A stretch of 51,000 bases of DNA from Prorocentrum cordatum (lineage: Eukaryota; Sar; Dinophyceae; Prorocentrales; Prorocentraceae). The position numbers and the translations under genes were made by a program. This document shows positions 40,844 to 49,741 of the stretch, one piece after another; positions within the stretch are counted from its first letter, which is position 1; every line of letters starts with the position of its first letter. The notes under the pieces are model-generated. The model was given only the letters and a program-made list of their open reading frames with translations. It was not told the DNA's origin and did no database searches. The stretch lies in assembly GCA_963575745.1 (NCBI GenBank), contig CAUYUJ010013969.1, positions 224,609 through 275,608 of the forward strand. Direction: 5' to 3'.

Positions 40844-41992
40844 TTAGTAGAACAGGTCCGCCTCGAGGGTTCCCGGCCGCGGAAAGCCCTCAGCTGCATT
40901 TACTTCACCCTTGGGCTTGACAGCCTCCACGGGTCCCTTCGGCACCATGATGTTAAACTGAAACGTGCCGTTCTTCTCGTGGATGGTTGTACATTTACCC
41001 GTGGCCTTATTCATAATATGACTCAGGGGTCTCCCGTTAAGGTCCTTGTCAAATACAACTCTGTTTCCAGCGTTTACCATTTCTCTGACAGATCCCAGAA
41101 CTTTGTTGACTTCCGCCACTTGACTTGGCATGCTGACTGAGTTTCCATGTTCATTCTTGCCGGTGACTACTCGCTGCCCGTAATTCTTTATCGTCGTTCC
41201 GTTTGCTGCGCTGTAGTGTCTTCCCTGCTTTGACGCATCTGTTTGTTTAATGGGGAAGTAGGTGCCTATTCTTGGGGGTCCTACCGTGTTGTACGCTCCA
41301 GAGTCCACGGTAACCACGATTGTTTCGTGCGTTGTACTCTGAGGTGGCACCGCGTTAATTTCTGGATCACAGTCTCGCATCTCGATTAGCCCAATCTCTC
41401 CACATTTCTCCAACCAATTCTTTTCCTGCCGTACACTTTGACTTATCCTCTGGCCCCACTGATTTACATGACTGCAGTTCCCGTTACACTGATGCTCCTG
41501 GTAAGCTTTTCTCAGGCCCACTGCGACTTTACGCGCCATTTTCTTTCTGGAATGTGAGGGCAGTGCCCATTGTCCGTTAATCTCCTCAGCTGTGGGCTGT
41601 TCCGGTGGCACGTTCACTTTATCGTTCATTTCAACACTGAGCACATGCTGCGGTTGGCCAAACGAGGTGGTTTGTTCACTTTCCGCGTTTACCGTTGGTC
41701 TCTCTTGCTCAACTTCGTTGGCGGTCTTCTTGGGACCTGGGCAGTTAACGGCAATGTGCCCTTTAGCTCCACACTTGTAGCACTCACGCTCGCTGTGGGG
41801 GGTGAATCTTCCTTGGCCACCGTAACTTCCACCCCGCGAGCCGCCACCTTTACCACCTTGCTTGCCTGCAATCTTACCTTTCATGTAGGATCCATAGGTG
41901 GCACGGTAACCTTTGCCTTTGCCGCCTTTGCCACCTTTGCCTCCTTTCGTGAACTGTTTAGGCTTTGTGCAGTTCCTGGCTAAATGACCCAT
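40844..41992 (-). CDS. Nucleocapsid second zinc knuckle and aspartic protease
   Basis: Residues 1-8 are the end of the first zinc knuckle, whose beginning lies beyond the stop at 42005-42007 in the same frame. A Gly/Lys-rich basic stretch (about 17-62) is followed by a complete CCHC knuckle at C71-C84 (C-Y-K-C-G-A-K-G-H-I-A-V-N-C). Residues about 90-215 are a spacer with a C-x3-C-x2-H-like patch at 169-175. The protease active site is D230-S-G-A, preceded by the strand I-V-V-T-V. The protease cuts the polyprotein. The frame ends at TAA 40844, and the integrase follows in the next frame with about 20 bases of overlap. Confidence 0.9.
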   Translation of the reverse strand: MGHLARNCTKPKQFTKGGKGGKGGKGKGYRATYGSYMKGKIAGKQGGKGGGSRGGSYGGQGRFTPHSERECYKCGAKGHIAVNCPGPKKTANEVEQERPTVNAESEQTTSFGQPQHVLSVEMNDKVNVPPEQPTAEEINGQWALPSHSRKKMARKVAVGLRKAYQEHQCNGNCSHVNQWGQRISQSVRQEKNWLEKCGEIGLIEMRDCDPEINAVPPQSTTHETIVVTVDSGAYNTVGPPRIGTYFPIKQTDASKQGRHYSAANGTTIKNYGQRVVTGKNEHGNSVSMPSQVAEVNKVLGSVREMVNAGNRVVFDKDLNGRPLSHIMNKATGKCTTIHEKNGTFQFNIMVPKGPVEAVKPKGEVNAAEGFPRPGTLEADLFY

Positions 41993-42004
41993 GCCTCCGC
42001 AATT

Positions 42005-43448
42005 TTAACATTTGGGGCCTGAACCTTTGCCTTTACCCTTGTTTACGGCGTCGACTTCTTCATGATCTCCAGCGTCGCTTTCATTGGCCCAGGACCCGTA
42101 ACTCCAAGATCCGTCCTCTGGCCACCAATTTCCATCTTCGTCAACCCATCCTGTCTGATCCCAGACATTTTCGGACCCTTGACTCGTCTCGTTAATATTT
42201 CCAATGCCCATCGCATCTTTATTCTCAGTGTCTGAGTCGAGTTTCTTTGTACGCGCCCAATCTTCACACTTGGAGTATAACTTCTGGAACGAGTCAATGT
42301 CAAGTGCATCGGGCGTCCGCCAACATGCCTGCTGCCACTCGTCAAACCAATCATTCGCATGCACCATTATTGCCCTGAGCGCGGTAACCTTAAAGGGGAG
42401 GGGCAGTGAGTAATCCTTGCCATACTTTTCAAGATTCTCCGCTAACGCGCCCCACTCCTCAAGTCGGGCAACGGCGTCGGTAATTTTCTCGGGCGGCTCA
42501 GGGTTCATAGCGTGCGTCATCTTTGAGGAAAGGGTCACTCCGGCAACAGCCGAGTACCATTTGTAAACCTTTTGCCAAGCCATAATTCCGTCACCATCCA
42601 TGAGTCCCTGTAATTTTCCCCTTGCTTCTGCACCTTCAAGCTTTTCGTTAAGGATGTACCATAAGTCTTCCTCCATTTGAGTCTTGTCTCCCTCGGTAAA
42701 CTCATAATCTCCTTTGTTATCATCCTCTGCTTGTTTAGCTTGGTTTGCCTTTAAGTATTCGCTTGCTGTTAACCGACCGTTCATTATGCGCATGATATCA
42801 TCATCATCTTCCTCTGGGACAACTCCGTCGAGCGTCTCCAACCTCTTGTTCAACATTTTCAGTGCCGGTCGGTAACTCGGTTTTACTTGGGCAAGCGCGT
42901 TTAATGTCGCTCCAGTCTCTGAACTTTGCTCTTTCTCCACTGAAGTTCTTTAACGCCTGTAATGCTTTGTACTCGCTTATCGGTTTACCGCTCCCGTGCT
43001 TACTTCCGTTTCCGCCTTTGATTGCTTCCGAAAGTTGACCAATTGTTTCAATTAGCTTCTCTTGTACTTCGCTGTTGGTCTCCAACTCGGCAACTCTTTC
43101 TACCAACCTGCGAGCATCCCTTTCAAGCGCAGCGTTTCTCTTCGTTATCGCTAACAACATGCTGTTGGTCTTCTGAGCGCTCTGTAACATTTGAAATGCT
43201 CAGCATGTGATACTTCCCTTCGGTCCTGTGTTACTCGCTCGTTAATGAACGTCGCAAGCCCATAATGATTTGCAAGTAGCGCCGTCTGAACGTAACTGAA
43301 GTCCCCGTTCAGGTACGCCTGCTCGCACAGGTCGTTGAAGCGGTTAGGGGTCCATGTTGACCCATGCATCTCTGTCCGCCGGCACATTAAGGTTGACCGG
43401 CGGGTCGCCCTGCGCGGGCCTAGCTGCAGCGGCCGCCGCCGCCGCCAT
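42005..43448 (-). pseudogene. Retrotransposon gag, split over three frame changes
   Basis: The ATG at 43448 lies just after the primer-binding site and starts an Ala-rich peptide of 34 codons that ends at TAA (43344-43346). Protein-like sequence then continues in the +1 frame (43345 to about 43175), returns by a -1 change near 43190 to a helical, coiled-coil-like part (to about 42910), and goes +1 again into the main Gag body (about 42905-42005). That body contains the K-N-F-S-G...F-R-D-W pattern of copia Gag near its start. It has W-rich segments typical of the family and ends in a Gly/Lys tail. A TAA at 42005-42007 cuts the first CCHC knuckle right after its first Cys. The frame then carries on as the protease ORF. 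The breaks may be real decay or indel errors in the assembly. Confidence 0.85.
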
Positions 43449-43451
43449 GGC

Positions 43452-43469
43452 AACCGCGCTCCGCTACCA
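43452..43469 (-). promoter_or_regulatory. Primer-binding site
   Basis: Directly next to the 5' LTR, sense TGGTAGCGGAGCGCGGTT. Its complement would be a tRNA 3' end ...CCGCTACCA with an A1:U72 acceptor pair, a hallmark of eukaryotic initiator-Met tRNA, the primer of many copia elements. The organism's own tRNA is not available here. Confidence 0.8.
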
Positions 43470-43644
43470 TGCAAAACCCCGAGGAGGGTTCTGCACGGGA
43501 GCTCGGTGACAGCGATGACGATCGGTCACCTTTTTACTTCCGCACGGCGAAGCGAGTCTCGGTAGCTTCAGCCGTTAAACACTTGAGCCAAAGGTAACGG
43601 GGGCACCTTCCCTCCCCAGTCACCTGAACGCTTACATGTTAACA
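43470..43644 (-). repeat. 5' LTR (right copy), 175 bp
   Basis: Sense TGTTAACATG...TTTTGCA, 172/175 identical to the left LTR. The SL-like CCGTTACCTTTGGCTCAAG lies at 43600-43582, 44 bases from the LTR start. If transcription or trans-splicing defines the RNA 5' end there, U3 is very short. Confidence 0.95.
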
Positions 43645-43649
43645 CCGGG
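43645..43649. repeat. Target-site duplication CCGGG, right
   Basis: Partner of 32858-32862, directly after the LTR. Confidence 0.8.
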
Positions 43650-43656
43650 GGGTCCT

Positions 43657-43800
43657 CCTCCTCCTCCTCCTCCTCCTCCTCCTCCTCCGTCTCCTCCTTC
43701 TCCTCCTCCTCCTCCTCCTCCAACTCATCCACCTCCTCCTCCAATTCCCCCTCCTCCACCTCCTCCTCCTCCTCCTCCTCTTCCTCCTCCTCCTCCTCAA
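43657..43800. repeat. CTC array next to the retrotransposon
   Basis: (CTC)n with CCA changes starts within 8 bases of the target-site duplication. The left flank of the element has no CTC array, so the insertion was at the array's edge. Frames give poly-Pro/Ser/Glu only. Confidence 0.85.
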
Positions 43801-43899
43801 GCATCCCGAGGATGGAAGCCTTCCTAGAAAAGCAGGAGCCGCCCGAAAACCTCCTCCTCCCCCCCATCCTAGAGGCTTCACAAATGGGGTCGGAGCAAA

Positions 43900-44027
43900 T
43901 GGAGTCGGGGGACAGCGCCGCATCGCGACGTCAGCGCTGCATCGGCGACGTCGGCATGGAGAACATCGGACTCCATATCGAGCCGCATCGGCGACACGTC
44001 GGCAGTGCGGCGCGCTCCTCCGACCCC
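43900..44027. mobile_element. TGGGGTCGG foldback family, copy 2
   Basis: Left TGGAGTCGGGGGACAGCGCC (a second TGGGGTCGGAG lies 15 bases upstream), right GGCGCGCTCCTCCGACCCC. GCATCG and GACGTCGGC words fill the interior. The right end is followed within about 50 bases by the GC-rich foldback at 44081. Confidence 0.6.
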
Positions 44028-44080
44028 CCGTCTACTGGGCCCCATCCAGAAGGGGAGCGAATCATGACATAAACATACCA

Positions 44081-44219
44081 ACTCGGAGGTCCGCGCGGAG
44101 TTCTCGGATCGGCGCTGCACCCTTCTCCCCTGGCGCGCGGAGCGCGCCAGGAGCGGCGCCGGAGGCGCCGCCAGGGGGGCCCAGCGCCGATGCGAGAAGG
44201 CCGCGCGGACCTCCGAGTT
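44081..44219. mobile_element. GC-rich foldback element, complete copy
   Basis: Left AACTCGGAGGTCCGCGCGG; right CCGCGCGGACCTCCGAGTT, a perfect 19-bp inverted match. The next ~20 bases also pair (TTCTCGGATCGGCGCTG with CAGCGCCGATGCGAGAA). The centre has the same two nested hairpins as 15940-16080. Non-coding; target-site duplication not identified. Confidence 0.8.
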
Positions 44220-44521
44220 TTGTAGGCTTCTGTCGTTCCTCCTTCCCCTAAAGTCTACGAGGCCTGTGCCCCCTCCTCCTGGAATCTGTGTCACGCTTTG
44301 CGCCACACCACTTAGATTGCACGACATAGCTTAGAGTGCACGAGATAGCTCAGTCGGGGGACATCGGGGCGCGCGCGCCCGCGCCTGCACGAGACCTCCG
44401 CATCCAGCTCGTAGACCATGCCTCCTACCGCGTCGACCTGGCGCCGTCGGCCACCACGGGGGGGAGGGCAGGGCGGCCCACGAGCACTCCGTGCGCGTGG
44501 GGTCGTGGCCAGCGCGAGGTA

Positions 44522-44700
44522 CAGTGAACCCGTATAGTAAGGATGCGCGACAAGGACGCAAGGGCCTTGGACGCCCATTTCGAAGCCGAAGCTTTTCGAG
44601 CGGGGCGCGGCCAGCGAAAGCGGCGAAGAATGGGCCGAGGAGGCAAAGATGCAGGGGTTCCCTTGGGCATGCTGCCCATCCTAACTGTGCGGGTTCACTG
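44522..44700. mobile_element. TA-flanked TIR element (MITE-like), complete copy
   Basis: Left CAGTGAACCCGTATAGTAAG; right, inverted, CAGTGAACCCGCACAGTTAG. TA lies on both sides (44520-44521 and 44701-44702). The interior matches 28475-28647 over most of its length (ATGCGCGACAAGGACGCAAG; GACGCCCATTTCGAAGC). Of the three copies this has the best-kept tips. CAGT tips and TA duplication point to a Tc1/mariner-like transposase acting in trans. Confidence 0.85.
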
Positions 44701-44879
44701 TATCCCCAGGGCGCCAGACTGGAGGAGGGTGGGGCGCTTTCGACCCCGAAAGGGTTTCACACGGAGGCGCTCTCTTTCCAGCGCCGCTTCGTTCATCCAT
44801 CCTCTCCCTCCTCTCAACTCCTCTCCTCTTTCTCCTCCTCCTCCTCCTCCTCTTCCTCCTCCTCCTCCTTGTAGGAACC

Positions 44880-46870
44880 CTTCTGAGAAGGATCCAACAG
44901 GACTCTTTCTGTGGAGCGTTTCAAAAGGAATCCTTCCTTGTCCTCGTCCCCATCCGCCTCCTATTCCTCCTCATCCTCCTCATCATGCGCCTCATTCTCC
45001 CTCTCGTGAGGGGTTATAATCGGAACCCTTCTGTGGAGGATTTCACTACAAATCCTTCTTGCAGAAAGTTTTGTTGTAGGAATCCTTCTGTAGAACATTT
45101 CAATCGGAATCCTTCTTGTGAAGAGTTTCACTCGGAATCTCTCTGTGGAGGACTTCAATAGGAATGCTTATGTGGGTGATTTCACTCTGGATTTTTCTGT
45201 GCGGGATTTCAACAGGAACCCCTTTGCCGAGGATTTCAAAACGAAATCCTGTGTCGAGGACTCCAATCGGAAACCTTCTGTAGAAGATTTCACTAGGAAT
45301 CCTTATGTTGAGAATTTACTCCTTCCGCCTCCTTCACCTCAACCGAGCCATCTGCCTCCTCCTCCTCCTCCTCATCCGCTTCACTCGCCTTCTGTGGAGA
45401 ATCTCAATCGGAACCCTTTTGTGGAGGATTTCAATTGGAATAGTTCTTGAGAGGATGTCAGCAGGAACCATTCTTGCGAAGGATTTCAAGCAGAATCCGT
45501 TTGCGAACGAATTCGAAAGAAACCCGTTTTGTGGAACGTTCTGCTAGGAATCCTGCTGTGAGTGACTTCAATAGGAACCCTTGCGTCGAAGACAATAGGA
45601 ATCCTTCTAGTGAGGTCAAGGGAGACCCTGCGAACGACAACGAAAACGATTTCAAGGATGTTTGCCGGAACTATTATGCGGAGGATTCCAATAGGGATTC
45701 TTCTGTTGACAATTTGAATAGGAACCCTTCTGTGAAGCATCCAACAGGACTCTTTCTGTGGAGCGTTCAAGAGGAATCCTTCCATGTCCGTGTCCCCATC
45801 CGCCTCCTTTTCCTCATCCTCCTCCTCATCCGCCTCAGTATCCTTATCGTGAGGGGTTCTAATTGGAACCCTTCTGGAGGATTTCACTACAAATCCTTAT
45901 TGCAGAGGGTTTTTTATATGAATCCTTCTGTAGAGGGTTTCAATCGGAATCCTTCTTGTGAAGAAATTGCACTCGGAACCCTTCAGTGGAAGATTTCACT
46001 CGGGACCTTTTTGCGCAGGATTTCAATTGGAATCCCTATGTGGGTGAGCTTACTAGGGATCTTCCTGTGAGGAGTTTCAACAGGAACCCCTTTGTCGAGG
46101 ATTTCGAAACGAACCCTGCGTCGAGGATTCCAATAGGAACCCTTCTGTGGAAAATGTCAATAGGAATCCTTCTGTGGAGGATATCAATTGGAATTTTCCA
46201 TGCAAGGCTGTCCTTAGGAATCATTATTGTGAAGGGTTTCAAGCAGAATTCCCCTGACAGATTTCAAAGGAAACCCGTCGTGTGGAAGATTATAATCATA
46301 ATCCTTATGTGAAGCCTTTCGATAGGGATCCCTGCGTCGTAGACAGTAGGAACCCTTCCGTTGAGACCAAGGGAGATTGCGAACGGCAGCGAAAACGATG
46401 TCCAGGATGTCCGTCGGAACTTTCCTGTGTAGGATTTCAATAAGGATTCTTTCGTGGAGGATTTCAATAGGAGACCTTCTGTGAAGGATCCAGCAGGACC
46501 CTTTCTGGAGGGTTTCAAGAGGAATATGTCCTTATCCTCGCCCTCATCCACCTCATATTCCTCCTCATTCTCCTTTTCGTGCGGGATTCTGATAGGAATC
46601 ACTCATCCGCCTCATTCTCCTTTTCGTGCGGGGTTCTAATAGGAAGTTTTCTGTGGAGGATTTCACTACAAACCCTTCCTGTGGAGGGTTTCAATAAGAA
46701 TCTTTACGTAGAGGAGTTCAATCGGAATCCTTCTTGTGAAGAGCTTCACTAGCAGTCTTTTTGTGGAGGATTCCTAGTGGCGGGTTTCAATATGTGGAGG
46801 TTCCACTAAGACTCCTTCTCGTGGCGGGCTTCAATATTTCAATAGGAATCCATATGTGTAGGATTTGAAT
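44880..46870. repeat. 27-bp minisatellite with higher-order repeat, ~2 kb
   Basis: The unit is about 27 bases: GGATTTCAATAGGAATCC, then TTCTGTGGA. Over seventy degenerate units would fit in the span. Because 27 is a multiple of three, frames stay open for long stretches and encode a 9-residue repeat of the form S-V-E-D-F-N-R-N-P on the + strand (for example 45118-45450 and 45447-46070). A CCTCGTCCCCATCCGCCTCC segment ending in CTCGTGAGGGG interrupts it three times (about 44936, 45787 and 46530), defining a larger repeat of roughly 740-850 bases. Frame breaks and lack of a start argue against one protein. A fragment also lies at 19985-20083. Confidence 0.85.
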
Positions 46871-47103
46871 GGTAATTTCATTGTTTGGGTTCCCCAGATT
46901 GTCCTTGCCCTGCGCTCAGCAAATTAAACGTACTGCTCTTTCCTTCTCCGCCTGCCTCCCGGCTCCTGCCTCCTGCTCCTCCTTCCTCCTCCTCCGCCGC
47001 CTCCATCCTCCCCCACCTCCTCCATTTACTCCTCCTCATCCTCCTCCTGCTCCTCCGCTCCCGTTCCTCTCCATCCCGCAGTTCGCTCACCAGGGGAAGG
47101 GAG

Positions 47104-47346
47104 GGGCTGAACACACAACCCAAAACAATAAAAAAACAAGAAACCAAAGACCGGCGGCTTAAACATAAAAACAACATAAGGTTTGCGCTACAACAAAACA
47201 ATACATAACTACACGTTGTGCGCCCCAACCACCCACCTCCTGACCAAGTGCCAAACACTTTGTTTGTTTGTGGATTCTTGTTTTTTTGTTTGTCATTTCA
47301 GCTGCCGATATTTGGTTTGTTTCTGGATTGTGTTTCTTGTTTTTCA
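47104..47346. repeat. A+T-rich foldback, ~240 bp
   Basis: AAAAAAACAAGAAACCAAAG...CCGGCGGCTT on the left pairs with AGCTGCCGATATTTGGTTTG...TTTCTTGTTTTT on the right. The centre holds CTACACGTTGTGCG. It is conspicuously A+T-rich in a GC-rich setting and may be a decayed MITE. Confidence 0.6.
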
Positions 47347-47970
47347 TGGGGAGTCCGTTCGCCCCTCACACGGATGCCATGCACGTGGATCCTCTTCAAA
47401 CGGAGGGCAATGGCAAGACACGGATGCAGATACAGCGGAGGAGCAGGGAGGAGGAAAAGGAGGGGAGAAGAAGGAACGAACAGAGGAAGGAAGGGGAGAG
47501 AGAAAGAGAGCGTCTCCACCCTTTCAGGGCCGAAAGCGCCCCACCCTCATCCAGTCTGTTGCTATCCCCAGACCGCCTCGCGTCGTGAACAAAATCACGA
47601 TAGGAAAACGTAACGCTGTTCGGCCTTGGGGTCCTGGGGCCGTCAAAACAACGCTCGGGATGAAGAGCCCGTCCCCAGAAACGGGTCCAAACCTCTGAGT
47701 AGCCACGTTGTGAAAAAAACGCGATGTCACAGATATGATGCCCTTCCCCTCCTCGCTCCCTCCTCCCCTTCCGCCCTCGTCCTCCTCACGGCGCTAGTTT
47801 TCTCAAGGGGTGCGGATGGAGCCAGCTCAGGATCCGAGTTGTCGTAACGATGCCTGTCCTGCTGCAAGGAAGTCCACGCGATGCCATAACTCTGGGGAGC
47901 CACGCTGTGAAGAAATCGCGACGGCCGACGACTCGGGCAATCGACGCCTCCTGGATGGGGTCCGTGTAGA

Positions 47971-48133
47971 TGGGGTCGGAGGACAGCGCCGCATCGCCGA
48001 TGCATCGACGATGCATCGGCGATGCATCGCCGACGTCGGCGGTACATCGGCGACGCCAGCATGGAGAAAATCAGGCCCCGCATCGAGCTGCATCGCCGAT
48101 GCATCGACGATGTGGCGCGATCCTCCGACCCCA
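47971..48133. mobile_element. TGGGGTCGG foldback family, copy 3
   Basis: Left TGGGGTCGGAGGACAGCGCC, right inverted GGCGCGATCCTCCGACCCCA. Between them GATGCATCGGCGATGCATCG-type palindromic words repeat. Related to 18361-18474 and 43900-44027. Confidence 0.7.
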
Positions 48134-49275
48134 CCTGGGAGGCCTCGAGGCAAGAGATGTCGGACGCGGGCAGGACTGATAGCAAGCCCACAGAGGACGT
48201 AAGCGCCCAACTATGTACATGAACACGGCCCCATCGATCCGCGAGACCCGCCGCGTGATGCGGACATTCGCGCAATGCGTACTCTCGAAACCAGCGTGGA
48301 CTCGTGTACGTGCACGTCCTCCTGTCGCTCCTGAACTGAACGCGCCCGCCGTGCGGCCAGCGGCCCCCCCCGCCAACTGCGGGCCCCGTGCAGGCCACGG
48401 AGCCGCGCCCGGCGAGGCGGGGCGGGGGCCGCGAGGCAGAGGCCCTTCGGGAAGGTCCTCCCGCAAGCCCTGGCCCCCTCGAATCACGGAACAATCACGC
48501 CGGCTAGTCCTTCGCTGCGTTCAGCCTCGGGGGTCCCTCAGTGCTCGGGACCGTCGAGCCACGTCTCGGGATGCAACACCAGTCCCGGCGGAAGGGCCGG
48601 GACTTCCGGGGAGCTCGTGCTGAAGAAGTCATGGCGTCGGGAGTCTGGGAAGGTGCTCGCTTGGCAAAATCTGGTGAGCCGTCGCCGTCCGAGACTGGAG
48701 GAACTGGATTGCGCAGGTTGCGGGGCAACGCGCAAGATTTTCGAATCCAACTCAGCACACGCCACTTCTGCTTCGCCCACTTGACCTCAAAGTTTTCTGC
48801 CCACGTCCAATGGCGCACGGAGGCCGTGCCTTGCCAGCGGGACGGATGGGAGATGCACTGCAAAGAGGGAGGTTCTTCATGCGATACAGGGCGACGATTA
48901 ACAGAAAGACACGGAAAGCATGATCATAACTTCATAAGAATGTGTTCTGCCGCTGGGGAAAACTGGGAGAGGACAGCCTAACATCAACTAAAATGACGAC
49001 GACGCATGCCAACGAGCAGGCCGAGATCCCGACGTCTTACACGTCGATCGGAAGAAGTTGGTAAAACATGAATTAGGAATTAGGTAAAAACATAAAGTAG
49101 GAAGGCGGGTAAAGTAGATTGGGTCCAGGCCCTCTCAGACAACAACATAACGCATCAGAACCATGCCGATTCTTGAAGCAGGAAGGCGCTAGAAGCAGGG
49201 TGGGATCTGGGAATCCAGAAATACCTACTTTCAACGACCAGCGTGTAATCATCGCCCGGGGCGCTGCTGCCTAAT
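48134..49275. other. No gene seen in ~1.1 kb
   Basis: GC-rich left part with overlapping open frames, then lower-GC sequence from about 48890 to 49275 with no frame longer than about 60 codons. No RNA gene recognised. Confidence 0.4.
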
Positions 49276-49279
49276 TTGA

Positions 49280-49483
49280 GCAGGGAGCGACCGTCCTGGC
49301 AGTTCCATAGGCTTACCACGGCATGTTCTTAGAACCCGAAATGCTCGAAGAACAAGAACATCGTTCTCAGAACATAACCCCGACGTGTTAAATCAGAGAA
49401 GTACCAGCCAGAAATGTTCACACAAGGTTCTCGGAACTCTCTATGGCAGGGCCTACAGGCGAGCCAGGACGCTCCGCCTCTGC
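49280..49483. mobile_element. TTGA-flanked TIR element, copy 2
   Basis: Begins GCAGGGAGCGACCGTCCTGGC; the inverted right end reads GCAGAGGCGGAGCGTCCTGGC. TTGA on both sides (49276-49279, 49484-49487). The interior has TGTTCTTAGAAC and GTTCTCAGAAC palindromes, as in 17248-17464. Confidence 0.7.
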
Positions 49484-49548
49484 TTGACGAACGCCCCTCC
49501 CCGGGCACTTCTGACCGCCATCGTGCCTGAGCGAAGGGAAGGCACGCT
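49477..49548. repeat. 72-bp direct repeat, left copy
   Basis: CCTCTGCTTGACGAACGCCC through GGGAAGGCACGC; nearly identical (one difference) to 49742-49813. It starts inside the last 7 bases of the TTGA-flanked element, so the right-hand copy may mark a lost or duplicated element end. Confidence 0.85.
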
Positions 49549-49741
49549 CGGGAGCGGCCAAGAGGGGGGTGTCCAAGAGGGGGGGGTGCACATCATGACC
49601 GGCGGCATGTGCGCGGCCCAGCGGGGCGGCCTGGGACGTAATAAAATAAGCAGAGGCGCCATGAAATCTGGGGAAAAATCATGGCCCCCGCCATGATATC
49701 CACCCCCCCCTAGTCATCACCCCCCTCTTTTCCGCCCCCGA

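Larger units (their letters stand above)
32863..43644 (-). mobile_element. Ty1/copia-type LTR retrotransposon, 10.8 kb, with extra 3' coding region
   Basis: Complete structure on the minus strand: 5' LTR 43470-43644, primer-binding site 43452-43469, gag 42005-43448, protease 40844-41992, integrase 39951-40751, reverse transcriptase 36534-39365, RNase H 36043-36606, two further frames at 33458-35967, purine tract 33038-33045 and 3' LTR 32863-33037. A CCGGG duplication flanks it. Integrase before reverse transcriptase defines the copia order. It is less GC-rich than its surroundings and dense in GTTAA/TTAAC throughout, including the extra 3' region. This shows that region belongs to the element and is not a neighbouring gene. 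At least seven frame changes and two in-frame stops break the coding region, so it is unlikely to act alone as assembled. Confidence 0.95.

Noticed and set aside
44330-44420. tRNA-like box A (GATAGCTCAGTCGGGGG)
   Set aside because: No box B (GTTCGA) follows at a suitable distance and no cloverleaf can be drawn.
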